From Natroniella sp046097105 (lineage in GTDB: Bacteria; Bacillota; Halanaerobiia; Halobacteroidales; Halobacteroidaceae): DNA of 64,000 nucleotides. A model generated the notes under the pieces. That model was not told the DNA's origin and did not search any database. It saw only the letters and a list, made by a program, of their open reading frames with translations. Location of the stretch: the NCBI RefSeq assembly GCF_046097105.1, contig NZ_CP175562.1, forward strand, positions 310,001 to 374,000. The letters are read 5' to 3'. Below are positions 34,537 through 44,178 of the stretch, piece by piece. The position numbers and the translations under genes are program-made. The stretch's first letter is position 1, and the number at the start of each line of letters is the position of its first letter.

Positions 34537-35253
34537 ATGAAACAAAAAACAGTAATAATTATTATTTTATTGATGATCTTTCTTTCTATTCCAGTACAAG
34601 CACAGGCTGATACATTAGGGCGAGCTTATTATGAGATAGTAATTCAAGAAGATAACTATTTTCGCTATATTATTCAACCTGGAGATACATTGTATGATCT
34701 TTCGCAGTATTTTAAAGTTAATTTAGATACTTTACAGGAGATGAACCCGGAATTAGAAGCTACTAATTTAGTAATTGGTGAAGAAGTTAAGATTAATATT
34801 AATGATGATGAGCTTGATTACTATATTACTCTACCTGATGATAGTCTCTGGAAGTTAGCTCAAAGACATAATCTTGATTTAGAAGAAATTATTGAGCATA
34901 ATAACTTTGCTAATCCTGATCAGCTACGGCAAGATGAGGTTATTCGATTACCAGCAGAGATCTTCGTTGCTAGAAATAAAAATATTAAGCTGATTGAATT
35001 TGAATCTGAGGGAGAGCAACTTAGAGTTTCAGGGTTGGCACGGGTTTTTGAAGCCCATGTTAGTTATGCTTTAGAGACTGAAGATGGACAAGTCTTGAAA
35101 GAAGATGGTACGGCTGCCACTATTGCTGGTCCGCATTGGGGTAGCTTCGAGATAGAATTAGCTGATATTCCAGCAGAAGCTGATTATTTAGCTGTGTTTT
35201 CAGTTAGTATGAAAGACGGTAGCCGACAGGATGAAATTAAACTTGAATTATGA
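34537..35253 (+). CDS. Secreted LysM x2 + Gmad2 protein
   Basis: A 238-aa protein. The signal peptide spans 1-26 (ending AQA-D). Two LysM peptidoglycan-binding domains follow at about 42-90 (YIIQPGDTLYDLSQYFKVNL) and 93-140 (ITLPDDSLWKLAQRHNLDL). A C-terminal Gmad2 immunoglobulin-like domain spans about 145-238 (VSGLARVFEAHVSYALE, then GPHWGSFEIEL). Gmad2 occurs in spore-germination and sporulation-linked proteins. A host-type gene sitting as cargo in the prophage. The 34,301-34,536 gap holds direct repeats of TTTATACTAACA but no gene. Confidence 0.8.
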   Translation: MKQKTVIIIILLMIFLSIPVQAQADTLGRAYYEIVIQEDNYFRYIIQPGDTLYDLSQYFKVNLDTLQEMNPELEATNLVIGEEVKININDDELDYYITLPDDSLWKLAQRHNLDLEEIIEHNNFANPDQLRQDEVIRLPAEIFVARNKNIKLIEFESEGEQLRVSGLARVFEAHVSYALETEDGQVLKEDGTAATIAGPHWGSFEIELADIPAEADYLAVFSVSMKDGSRQDEIKLEL

Positions 35254-35291
35254 TGTTGCTTCAGTAAAATATAGAGGTTAAGTATCATATT

Positions 35292-35327
35292 AGCTCTTAG
35301 GGTGTTGGCCCTAGGGGCTTTTTTTTA
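35292..35327 (+). terminator. Terminator of the LysM-Gmad2 gene
   Basis: AGCTCTTAGGG / CCCTAGGGGCT stem with a TGTTGG loop and eight T. Confidence 0.85.
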
Positions 35328-35394
35328 TTTCGGGCCAACTTTGTGCCAATCTCGGGAGTTGGTTGCTATAATGATTGCAGATGTTGGTCTGTAG

Positions 35395-35745
35395 GGAAGA
35401 GGGGGGATTAATTACTGGCTAGGTGGTAATGATCAGTCCTTAAAGTTCTTAATCAGTATAGTAGTAGTCGATTATATTACTGGCTTATTATCTGCTTTTG
35501 TTTTGAAAGAGTTGAACAGTAAATTAGGTCATAGGGGAATACTTCGTAAGATTGGTCTTTTTTTAAGCATAGTGATTGCTCATCTGGCTGATGAAGTGTT
35601 GGGAAGTCAAGGGATGATTCGTTTAATGGCAATTTGGTTTTACATCTCTAAAGAAGGGATTAGTGCTGTAGAGAATTTGGTCCAGGTTGGGGTACTAATT
35701 CCTAAGGCTTTAAAGAAAACTTTACAACAGATTCAAGAGAAATAG
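35395..35745 (+). pseudogene. Holin remnant lacking its N-terminus
   Basis: The frame between an in-frame TAG (35,392) and TAG at 35,745 encodes VDYITGLLSAFVLKEL, then GILRKIGLFLSIVIAHLADE and IRLMAIWFYISKEGISAVEN. This is closely similar to residues 35-135 of the intact holin at 55,258. The first membrane segment and start codon are gone. It suggests recombination between related lysis modules. Confidence 0.7.
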
Positions 35746-35755
35746 GAGGCATTAA

Positions 35756-35934
35756 ATGAGAGGAGTAATTGATTGTTTTGTTAGAGAAGCAAAGAGTGCA
35801 GCTGGATGTATTGAAGGATGAGATACCAGGCAATCCAGAAGAAGGGGATTGGCTACAGATTAAATTTATTCCCGATAAGAAGTATACCAAAGAGAGAAGA
35901 AATGGAGAAGCTATTGGATAAGATAACAAGTTAA
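35756..35934 (+). pseudogene. DUF3006-type small protein, two frameshifts
   Basis: ATG 35756 after AGGAGG encodes MRGVIDCFVREAK. The next frame gives LDVLKDEIPGNPEEGDWLQI and KFIPDKKYTKERR. A third frame gives EMEKLLDKITS and a stop at 35,934. Together they match the DUF3006 layout, often next to lysis or amidase genes. Clearly decayed. The 35,935-35,987 tail holds only intergenic sequence. Confidence 0.6.
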
Positions 35935-35987
35935 TATTATTTGGTTTGGTCAGTGCCTTCGGGTGCTGGCAAAAATGTTTTATAATT

Positions 35988-36024
35988 AAAACCTCTCGGA
36001 GTATTTTAACTTCGAGAGGTTTTG
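35988..36024. terminator. Bidirectional terminator
   Basis: AAAACCTCTCG / CGAGAGGTTTT stem with a 14-nt loop between convergent units. It overlaps the last codons of the - strand membrane gene. Confidence 0.75.
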
Positions 36025-36467
36025 CTATTAGAAAATTCATTAATTAAAGTACCTGCGATAAAAACAGAAAATATTGCAAATAATATTCCAGATACCAACA
36101 ATAAAAGAAAATATCTCAAAAAGAAAACTGCCGAACCTATAACCATGAATCCTAAATTAATAATGAGAATTCCAATAGGTAGGTTTTCTTTTTTAAACTT
36201 AAAACCATGATTTATAGTGGTGATTCCTGTAAAAAAAAGTATAATAGCACAGGCAGAAATTAATAAAAAATTTCTTATAGGTTCTTGTGGTGTGTTAATG
36301 TGATATGATATATAATTTACAACACTCGCTGATTCGGGTAATGACTTAATTTTTGGCAAGGTAAGATACACTAATACTGGTGATGAAATAATCAAAAAGA
36401 GATAAATATATCTGTAAGATAGAAATTCAATAAAGAGCTTAAACTTATCTATCAGGCTATTTTCCAT
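36006..36467 (-). CDS. Four-helix membrane protein, unknown
   Basis: A 153-aa protein with hydrophobic segments near residues 18-38, 66-86, 97-117 and 118-140 and a basic C-terminus. RBS CTGAGGAGG precedes ATG 36467. It sits alone on the - strand at the left edge of the restriction-modification block and could be a superinfection-exclusion or phage-moron protein, but nothing in the sequence proves this. Family not recognised. Confidence 0.55.
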   Translation of the reverse strand: MENSLIDKFKLFIEFLSYRYIYLFLIISSPVLVYLTLPKIKSLPESASVVNYISYHINTPQEPIRNFLLISACAIILFFTGITTINHGFKFKKENLPIGILIINLGFMVIGSAVFFLRYFLLLLVSGILFAIFSVFIAGTLINEFSNSKTSRS

Positions 36468-36488
36468 AAAAGTTCCTCCTCAGGTAAT

Positions 36489-36579
36489 TTATAGTTTTTT
36501 CAAATCTACAATGGTTGCTTTACGAAGTGGATATTTTTCTTCTTCCAGCATTAGATTCATCTAATGTTTTGCAGTTCAT
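36489..36579 (-). pseudogene. Tiny frameshifted gene upstream of the membrane protein
   Basis: An ideal GGAGG, 8 nt before the ATG at 36,579, starts MNCKTLDESN. A shift at AATGC then continues MLEEEKYPLRKATIVDLKKL and stops at 36,489, just before the ribosome site of the next gene. About 30 aa if repaired. The remaining 36,580-36,767 shows only AT-rich promoter-like sequence (TTGACA 36,698; TATAAT 36,720) for the restriction operon. Confidence 0.35.
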
Positions 36580-36767
36580 TATAAAAACCTCCAATAATTT
36601 TATTTTTTTGCACTAGTTATAACATCTATATTAAAGTTGTGTATAGAATATAACTAAATTTTTATTTTGAGTTATATAAAAGATATAACAAAATAAATTG
36701 ACAATTGGAAAATCATGTAGTATAATTTAATTGTATTACTTTGAAAATAATGTTTGGGAGGTGTAAA

Positions 36768-37334
36768 ATGAAACTAGGAGAGATTGCTGAGATACAATCT
36801 GGACTTGTTTTATCTAGAAAAAGAGCAGAGACAGAATTTGAAACAGTTAAAAGTTATAAAATTATAACACTTAAAAGCCTAGTTGATGGGATATTAAATT
36901 TAGACTATATTGAAGATTTTTCTAGTGTTGAGGAGCTATCAGATAAGTACATAACTCAAAAGGGAGATGTACTTATTAGGTTAAGTGAACCTAATACAGC
37001 AATTTATATTAATGAAATTTTGACAGGGTATCTTGTGCCATCAAATTTTAGTATTATTCGATTAAAGACTGATAATATTTCACCTGAATTTTTAGCTTTA
37101 TATTTAAATAGTAGAAGAGTAAAAAGAGAAATGAAAATATCACATATAGGTAGTACGATACGAGCGATCAAGAAGTCTTTTCTTTCAAATTTAGAAATAG
37201 AAGAAATTCCATTAGAAAAGCAGAAAATAGTGACTGAAATAAGAAGGTTACATTTAAAAGAGAAAAGCTTATTAAAAGAGTTACTAGAACAAAAGGAAAA
37301 ATTATACCAAGGAGTTATAAATAAAGTCTTATAA
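36768..37334 (+). CDS. Type I restriction specificity half-subunit (single TRD)
   Basis: A 188-aa protein. One target-recognition domain (MKLGEIAEIQSGLVLSRKRA ... YLVPSNFSIIRLK) is followed by a helical spacer (EKSLLKELLEQKEKLYQGVI). Two such units normally make one HsdS, so this may dimerise or exchange with the full-length HsdS encoded downstream. ATG 36768 follows GGGAGG. The promoter-like TTGACA-16-TATAAT lies near 36,698-36,725. First gene of the operon, 18 nt before hsdM. Confidence 0.75.
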   Translation: MKLGEIAEIQSGLVLSRKRAETEFETVKSYKIITLKSLVDGILNLDYIEDFSSVEELSDKYITQKGDVLIRLSEPNTAIYINEILTGYLVPSNFSIIRLKTDNISPEFLALYLNSRRVKREMKISHIGSTIRAIKKSFLSNLEIEEIPLEKQKIVTEIRRLHLKEKSLLKELLEQKEKLYQGVINKVL

Positions 37335-37352
37335 ATTAAAGGAGGATTTGTA

Positions 37353-38900
37353 ATGGGAGACACAAAACAAGAAACTATTAATAATGCACTATGGAAAGCA
37401 TGTGATACATTTAGAGGAAAAATAGATTCAAGTATTTATAAAGATTATGTTTTAGTAATCCTATTTTTAAAATACTTAAGTGATATTCACAAAGAAAACT
37501 TAGAGGAGTATAGGGAAAAGTATGATGGAGATGAAACTAGAATCCAACGCGCACTGAAAAGAGAAAGGTTTGTCTTGGATGAAGAATGTACCTTTGATTA
37601 CTTATACTCAAAAAGAAATGAATCTGATATTGGAGAAACAATCAATAAAGCATTAATGAAACTAGAAGAAGAGAACAAGACTAAACTTAGAGGAGTCTTT
37701 AGAAATATCGATTTCAATAGTGAAGCTATTCTTGGTAGTACTAAAGATAGAAATTTTATGTTAAAGCATTTATTAGAGGATTTTGATTCTGAAGAACTTG
37801 ATTTAAGACCATCTAAATTAGGGAAAGAAGATATTATAGGTAATGCTTATATGTATCTTGTAGAGCGTTTTGCCAGTGATGCTGGTAAGAAGGGTGGAGA
37901 ATTCTTTACACCTTCTATGGTGTCTGAGCTTTTAGCTAGGCTTGTTAAGCCTCAAGAAAATGATCGAATCTATGATCCAACCTGTGGTTCTGGTTCATTA
38001 TTGATCAAGGTAGTTGACCAAGTACCTAGTTCTGAAGAGAACAAAAGCCATAAGGTAGCAGTTTATGGTCAGGAGAGAAACGGTCAGACCCATTCACTCT
38101 GTAAGTTGAATATGTTTCTAAATAGCATTGATGATGCTAGAATTGAGTGGGGTGATACCATTGCTAATCCTAAACATCTTGAAGATGATAAATTAATGAA
38201 GTTTCAGGTAGTAGTTGCTAATCCACCATTCTCACTTAAGAAGTGGTATATGGGTTTTGCTGATGAAAAGGATTCAAAAAAGGTTAAACTTGATAAATCT
38301 ATAGATCCATATGGTCGTTTTGAGTTGGGAGTACCTCCTAAATCAAGAGGAGACTATGCTTTTATTCTACATATGATTCATAGTATGGCCGAAGATGGGC
38401 GAATGGCAGTAGTCTTACCTCATGGGGTTTTATTTAGAAGTAGAAGAGAGAAAAAGATTAGACAGAGAATTATTGAAGAGAATTTATTAGATGCTGTAAT
38501 TGGACTTCCTGAGAACCTATTTTTTGGAACAGGTATTCCAGCTTGTGTGCTAGTGATGAAGAAGAATAGAGAAAGAGACGAGATTTTATTTGTTGATGCT
38601 AGTGGCGAGGATTGCTATGAAGATGGTACTAATCAAAATAAGTTGAGAGAAGAGGATATTGCAAAAATAGTAGAAACCTATGAGAATTATGAAACAATAG
38701 ATAAGTATTCTTATTTAGCTCCATTGGAGGAGATAGAAGAGAATAATTATAACTTAAATATTCCTCGTTATGTTGATACTTTTGAGGAACCAGAACCAGT
38801 TGATATGGATCAAGTTGCTAATAATATAGCAGAGATTAAAGAAGAAATTGAAGAAGTAGAAGAGCAGATGCAGAAGTATATTAAAGAGTTAGGGTTGTAG
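37353..38900 (+). CDS. hsdM: Type I restriction-modification DNA methyltransferase HsdM
   Basis: A 515-aa N6-adenine methyltransferase. N-terminal helical HsdM_N domain (residues 5-140). SAM motif IYDPTCGSGSLL near 210 and catalytic NPPF in VVANPPFSLKKWY near 290. FFTPSMVSELLARLV precedes the SAM site as expected. It acts with HsdS for methylation and with HsdR for restriction. Normal length, no damage seen. Confidence 0.94.
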   Translation: MGDTKQETINNALWKACDTFRGKIDSSIYKDYVLVILFLKYLSDIHKENLEEYREKYDGDETRIQRALKRERFVLDEECTFDYLYSKRNESDIGETINKALMKLEEENKTKLRGVFRNIDFNSEAILGSTKDRNFMLKHLLEDFDSEELDLRPSKLGKEDIIGNAYMYLVERFASDAGKKGGEFFTPSMVSELLARLVKPQENDRIYDPTCGSGSLLIKVVDQVPSSEENKSHKVAVYGQERNGQTHSLCKLNMFLNSIDDARIEWGDTIANPKHLEDDKLMKFQVVVANPPFSLKKWYMGFADEKDSKKVKLDKSIDPYGRFELGVPPKSRGDYAFILHMIHSMAEDGRMAVVLPHGVLFRSRREKKIRQRIIEENLLDAVIGLPENLFFGTGIPACVLVMKKNRERDEILFVDASGEDCYEDGTNQNKLREEDIAKIVETYENYETIDKYSYLAPLEEIEENNYNLNIPRYVDTFEEPEPVDMDQVANNIAEIKEEIEEVEEQMQKYIKELGL

Positions 38901-38908
38901 GTGGTAAT

Positions 38909-40060
38909 ATGGATAAATGGAAAAAACATTCATTTGGAGAAGTTGCTGAAAGATCAAAAGAAAGACATAATCCTAAAAAGGAAGAAGAAGATTTAAAGTG
39001 TATAGAACTAGAACATTTAGAGTCTGAGACTGGAAGATTATTAGGATATACTTATTCGCATAGACAAAAAAGCACTAAAAATAAATTTTATGAAGATGAG
39101 GTCTTATATGGTAAACTTAGACCCTATCTAAAGAAATATTATTTGGCTGATTTTGAAGGGGTTTGTTCTTCTGAGATTTGGGTCTTAAGAGCAAAGAAAG
39201 AAACAATATTGAATGAATATTTATATTATTTAGTACAAACAAGTAGGTTTAATCGATTTGCTAACATAACATCTGGAACAAAAATGCCGCGGGCTAATTG
39301 GAGTTTTATATCAGAAACAATGTTTAAAATCCCACCTAAAAATGAACAAAGAAAAATTTCTAATATTATTTCAATTTGGGATAAAGGAATTAAGTTAAAA
39401 AAAGAATTGATTGAAGAAAAGAGGAAACAGAAAAAAGGGCTGATGCAGCGTTTATTGACTGGTAAAGTAAGGTTAGATGGATTTAATGAAGAGTGGAAAG
39501 AAGTAAAATTAGGTAAAGTCTTAGAAGAAAGAAAAGAACGTGGGTATGAAGATTTAGAATTATTATCTATAACTTCTTCAGAAGGAGTTATTAAAAGAAG
39601 TGAATTAGATAAGAAAAATACTTCGAGTAGCAATAAAAGTAAATATAAGCGAATACTCCCTAAAGATATTGGTTATAACACTATGAGGATGTGGCAGGGA
39701 GTTTGTGGTGTTTCTGAATATGAAGGTATAGTAAGCCCTGCTTATACTATTTTAAAGCCTACTGATACAGTTGATTCATATTTTATGGGGTATTTATTTA
39801 AATTACCTACGATTATCAATCTGTTTAGAAGATATTCTCAAGGAATGGTAAATGACACATTAAATTTAAGATATAATAATTTTAAGCAGATTAAAGTAAC
39901 TATCCCAACTGATATTGAAGAGCAAAGAGAGATTGTTAAAATATTAAAATTACAAGATAAAGAGATTGAACTTCTCGAGCAAGAAGTGGAAGCTTTAAAA
40001 GAACAGAAGAAAGGTTTAATGCAATTATTACTTACTGGAAAGGTCAGAGTGGAGTGTTAA
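38909..40060 (+). CDS. hsdS: Type I restriction specificity subunit HsdS (two TRDs)
   Basis: A 383-aa protein with two target-recognition domains (about 1-140 and 190-335). Each is followed by a conserved helix ending in nearly identical QKKGLMQRLLTGKVR and QKKGLMQLLLTGKVR. The repeated helices set the spacing of the two half-sites. It lies 8 nt after hsdM. The repeats are natural recombination points with the half-subunit upstream. Confidence 0.92.
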   Translation: MDKWKKHSFGEVAERSKERHNPKKEEEDLKCIELEHLESETGRLLGYTYSHRQKSTKNKFYEDEVLYGKLRPYLKKYYLADFEGVCSSEIWVLRAKKETILNEYLYYLVQTSRFNRFANITSGTKMPRANWSFISETMFKIPPKNEQRKISNIISIWDKGIKLKKELIEEKRKQKKGLMQRLLTGKVRLDGFNEEWKEVKLGKVLEERKERGYEDLELLSITSSEGVIKRSELDKKNTSSSNKSKYKRILPKDIGYNTMRMWQGVCGVSEYEGIVSPAYTILKPTDTVDSYFMGYLFKLPTIINLFRRYSQGMVNDTLNLRYNNFKQIKVTIPTDIEEQREIVKILKLQDKEIELLEQEVEALKEQKKGLMQLLLTGKVRVEC

Positions 40061-40101
40061 ATCACTTCACTCCTTTTCTAAATAAATTGGAGGTGGATAG
40101 A

Positions 40102-43100
40102 GTGGAAGAAAGAGCAAAGTATTATGAAGAAGATGTAAGTCAACAACCTGCTATAGACCTACTTAAATCTTTAGGTTATAAATATCTTTCACCTAGTGAA
40201 GCAACTGAGATGCGAGGAAATCTCTATAATGTATTATTGACAGATGTTTTAAAAGAGCAATTACAAAGGTTGAATTCTTTTGAATATAAAGGTGAAGAAC
40301 ATAACTTCTCTAAAAAAAATATCGAACAGGCTATCAAAGACTTAGATGAGCCCTTAACCGATGGCCTTGTAAAAACTAATGAAAAGATTTATGATCACTT
40401 GATGGTTGGTAAAAGCTATGAAGAACATCTACCTGATGGTAATAAGAGTTCTTTTAGTATTAATTATATTGATTGGGAGAACCCCGAAAATAATGTCTAT
40501 CATGTGGTGGATGAATTTTCAGTAGAAAGAGCAGATGGTAGAGGCAATAAAAGGCCAGATATTGTTCTATTTGTTAATGGTATCCCCTTTGTTGTAATCG
40601 AATGTAAACGTTCTTCAATCTCTGTCAAAGAAGGAATAGAACAGACGATTGATTATCAGTCTAAGGAAAAAATTCCTCACTTATATAAGTATATTCAGAT
40701 TGTAATGGCTACTAATAAGAATGAAACCAAGTATGGAACCTGTGCTACTCAAAAAAAGTTTTGGTCTCTATGGCGTGAAGAGTATGAAGATTGGTTACAG
40801 GATAAAATTAATCAACATATTACTGGACGAATGCCAACTCATCAAGATAAGAGAATTATTTCTTTGTTTTCACCTAAAAGACTGGTTGAACTTACTAAAT
40901 ATTTTGTTGTTTTTGATAAAAATGAAAAGAAGATAGCCCGTTATCAACAATACTTTGCAGTTAAAGAAACTATCAAATCAATTACAACCTTTGATAAAAA
41001 GGGAAATCGCCAAGGAGGTGTCATCTGGCATACTCAAGGCTCAGGAAAATCACTGACTATGGTTATGCTTTCAAAATATATTTTAGAAAATATATCAGAA
41101 TCTAGAGTAGTTGTAGTAACAGACAGAATTAATCTTGATAAACAGATCAGAAAAACTTTTAAACATACTAGATTAAAACCAAATAGAGCTACCTCTGGTC
41201 AGAACTTAATAGATTTAATTGAAGATAATCATGCTGATATAATAACTACCGTAGTTAATAAATTTGAGACTGCTTCTAAAAAGAAGGTTAAGATTGAAAG
41301 TAGAAATATATTTATTCTTGTTGATGAATCCCATAGAAGCCAATATGGTGAACTTCATACCAAGATGAGACTGGTCTTTCCTAATGCTTGTTATTTAGGC
41401 TTTACTGGAACACCTTTAATGAAAAAAGAGAAGAATACAATGGTCAAATTTGGGCGGCGTAAACCGATTCATACCTATACAATTGCTGATGGAGTTGAGG
41501 ATAACACAATAGTGCCATTGCTTTATGAAGGGAAAATGGTAGAGCAGACTGTTAATAAAAGAGCAATCGACAACCGATTAGAGATGATAACTAGGCATTT
41601 AAACGATGAACAGACAGAAGAAGTGAAGCAAAAATGGAGTAGGTTTAAAAAGATAGCTACCAGTGACCAAAGAATAAAATTTATAGCTTTTGATATTAAT
41701 GATCATTTTCTTAAAAACTATAAAACTGATGGGTGTCACTTTAAGGCTATGTTAGCTACCAATGGTAAAATAGAAGCTATTAGATATCTTGAAGCATTTG
41801 AGGAATTGAGTGATTTAAAGGCAGCTGTTGTTATTTCACCACCAGATCAGAAAGAAGGTAAATCAGAAGTAGATCGACATTCTAAAAATAAAATTCAAAA
41901 TTTTTGGAATAGGATGATGAAAAAATATAGTGATAAAGATGATTATGAAGAATCAATCAAAGATGATTTTAAAAATGGGGATTTAGATTTATTAATAGTT
42001 GTTGATAAATTATTAACTGGCTTTGATGCTCCAAAAGCTAGTGTATTATATATTGACAAACAGATGAGAGAACATACTTTACTGCAAGCAATAGCAAGAG
42101 TTAATAGAATATATGAAGGCAAAGACTATGGTTATATAGTTGATTATATGGGCTTAATTAGAGAGTTAGATGAGGCTATGCAGATGTATTCAGGTTCTGG
42201 TTTAGAAAACTTTGACCCTAAAGATTTACAAGGAGCTTTATATGACGTTAAAACTATTATAGGAAAGCTAAGAGAAGCACATTCTCAACTGCTTGATATC
42301 TTCATTCCTGTTAAGAATAAAGAAGACATGGAAGAGTATGAGGTTAGGCTTGCTAATGAAGAACTAAGAGAAGAGTTTTATGAAGTATTAAGTAAGTTTA
42401 GTAGAAATCTTAGTATAGCTCTTCAATCAGAAAGAATTTATAAGGAATTAGGAAGAGAAAAATTAAATGAATATAAAAAAGACCTTAAGTTTTTTCAGGA
42501 ATTAAGAAAGAGTGTTAAGCTTAGATATTCTGATGAAATTGATCATGAGGAATATGAAGTCAAAATGCAGAAATTGATGGATAATTATATAGCTTCAGAA
42601 GAAGTAGTTAGAATTACGAATCCTGTTGATGTTTTAAATGAAAAAGGATTTGAAGAGGAGTTAGAAAGGCTTGGAACACCTAGGGCCAAAGCAGATGCTA
42701 TCAGAACAAGACTAAGCAAGCGAATTGATATTAAAATGAATGAAAATCCAGCTTTTTATAAGAAGTTTTCAGAGAAGGTTAAAGAGACACTGGCGGAGTA
42801 TAAAGAGAAAAGAATCTCTGATGATGAATATTTTAAAAAGATGAAGGATATCAAAAATGATTTTAAAAGTGGAAAATCTGGTGTGAAATATCCAAAGAAT
42901 ATTAAGCAGAATAAAGATGCTCAAGCTTTTTATGGAGCGACTAAAGAGATTATAGAAAGAAATAACGATTTAGATAATGAAGAAGTTATAGGAGAAATTG
43001 CTTTAGAAGTAGATGAAATCATTGCTCAACATTCAAAAGTAGATTGGCATGATAATATAGAGGTACACAAGAGAATAGAACAAGAATTAGATGATCTCTT

Positions 43101-43197
43101 ATTTAAGATTAATAAAGAATCTGATTTAGACTTATCACTTGATCAAATAGATGAGATAATAGATAATGTAAAAGTTATTGCACTTAGAAGATATTAA
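40102..43197 (+). CDS. hsdR: Type I restriction endonuclease HsdR
   Basis: A 1,031-aa motor-nuclease. PD-(D/E)XK nuclease in the N-terminal part (RPDIVLFVNGIPFVVIECKR). SF2 translocase with Walker A WHTQGSGKSLTM, LVDESHRSQYGE, GFTGTPL, LLTGFDAP and ARVNRIYEGKDYG, then a helical C-terminus that contacts HsdM. GTG 40102 behind GGAGG is preferred to the GTG at 40054, which overlaps hsdS and lacks a ribosome site. Full length, apparently functional. Confidence 0.93.
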   Translation: MEERAKYYEEDVSQQPAIDLLKSLGYKYLSPSEATEMRGNLYNVLLTDVLKEQLQRLNSFEYKGEEHNFSKKNIEQAIKDLDEPLTDGLVKTNEKIYDHLMVGKSYEEHLPDGNKSSFSINYIDWENPENNVYHVVDEFSVERADGRGNKRPDIVLFVNGIPFVVIECKRSSISVKEGIEQTIDYQSKEKIPHLYKYIQIVMATNKNETKYGTCATQKKFWSLWREEYEDWLQDKINQHITGRMPTHQDKRIISLFSPKRLVELTKYFVVFDKNEKKIARYQQYFAVKETIKSITTFDKKGNRQGGVIWHTQGSGKSLTMVMLSKYILENISESRVVVVTDRINLDKQIRKTFKHTRLKPNRATSGQNLIDLIEDNHADIITTVVNKFETASKKKVKIESRNIFILVDESHRSQYGELHTKMRLVFPNACYLGFTGTPLMKKEKNTMVKFGRRKPIHTYTIADGVEDNTIVPLLYEGKMVEQTVNKRAIDNRLEMITRHLNDEQTEEVKQKWSRFKKIATSDQRIKFIAFDINDHFLKNYKTDGCHFKAMLATNGKIEAIRYLEAFEELSDLKAAVVISPPDQKEGKSEVDRHSKNKIQNFWNRMMKKYSDKDDYEESIKDDFKNGDLDLLIVVDKLLTGFDAPKASVLYIDKQMREHTLLQAIARVNRIYEGKDYGYIVDYMGLIRELDEAMQMYSGSGLENFDPKDLQGALYDVKTIIGKLREAHSQLLDIFIPVKNKEDMEEYEVRLANEELREEFYEVLSKFSRNLSIALQSERIYKELGREKLNEYKKDLKFFQELRKSVKLRYSDEIDHEEYEVKMQKLMDNYIASEEVVRITNPVDVLNEKGFEEELERLGTPRAKADAIRTRLSKRIDIKMNENPAFYKKFSEKVKETLAEYKEKRISDDEYFKKMKDIKNDFKSGKSGVKYPKNIKQNKDAQAFYGATKEIIERNNDLDNEEVIGEIALEVDEIIAQHSKVDWHDNIEVHKRIEQELDDLLFKINKESDLDLSLDQIDEIIDNVKVIALRRY

Positions 43198-43208
43198 AGG
43201 GTGGTATT

Positions 43209-43934
43209 ATGGCAAAGCATGAAATAAATTATGGAGAAAAATCAATTCAATTTGAACTTGAAAGAAAAGATGTAAAGAATATAAATTTAAATGTAAAACC
43301 AGATATGTCAGTTGTGGTATCAGCAAATGAGAGTATTCCGTTAGACTTTATTAAAAGAACTGTAAAGGATAAAGCTAGATGGATCTTGAAAAATATTAAT
43401 TACTTTAAAGATACTCAGCCTAAAGAGATAAATAAAGAGTATGTAAGTGGAGAATCAATTAAATATTTAGGTAAGCAATATAGATTAAAAGTAATAGAAT
43501 CTAAGCAAGAACAAGAGGAGGTTAAGTACTATAGAGGGTATATCTATCTTTATACGATTAATAAAGATGATTATCAGAAAAAGAAAGAACTCATCTCAAA
43601 ATGGCTTAGAAATAAATCCCAAGAAAAATTTAATGATGCCTTAGATAAGATGTATCCTCAACTCAAAAGATATGGAGTAAGTAAACCAAAGATAAAGATA
43701 AAGACCATGAAAGCAAGGTGGGGTTCTTGCTTAAAAGATAGCAATACAATTCTTTTGAACTCTGAACTTATTAAAGCTCCAAAACACTGTATTGATTATG
43801 TGGTCTTACATGAGCTTATACACTTTAAGTATACTTATCATAATCAAGATTTCTATGATTTTTTAACAGCTTTAATGCCAGATTGGAAACAGCGAAAGGA
43901 GATTTTAGATCAGGAGGTAGTGAAGGAATTATAA
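43209..43934 (+). CDS. YgjP-like (DUF45) zinc metallopeptidase
   Basis: A 241-aa protein with zinc motif HELIH (VVLHELIHFKYTYHNQDFYDFL), an upstream KARWGSCLKDSNTILLNSEL block, and the typical N-terminal beta region. YgjP/SprT-type proteins are frequently the last gene of type I restriction operons; a regulatory or repair-linked role is suspected but unproven. It starts 11 nt after hsdR. Confidence 0.85.
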   Translation: MAKHEINYGEKSIQFELERKDVKNINLNVKPDMSVVVSANESIPLDFIKRTVKDKARWILKNINYFKDTQPKEINKEYVSGESIKYLGKQYRLKVIESKQEQEEVKYYRGYIYLYTINKDDYQKKKELISKWLRNKSQEKFNDALDKMYPQLKRYGVSKPKIKIKTMKARWGSCLKDSNTILLNSELIKAPKHCIDYVVLHELIHFKYTYHNQDFYDFLTALMPDWKQRKEILDQEVVKEL

Positions 43935-44178
43935 CAATTATATTATAGATGATTTCAGAATATTATTAGCAGTAATAATTTAACTAATTTTTCCATGTAT
44001 ATTGATTTTTAGATAGAATCGTTTAATAACTTAATTAATTTATTAATTGTCAAAAATATTATACTTACAAGGGTTTTATTTTAAAATTAATTTTAAGTTA
44101 TTATCATATGATAACATTTTTCTTGATTTTATGTATAGATTTAAGTATAATAAACATATACTATAAGGAGATGGGTTA

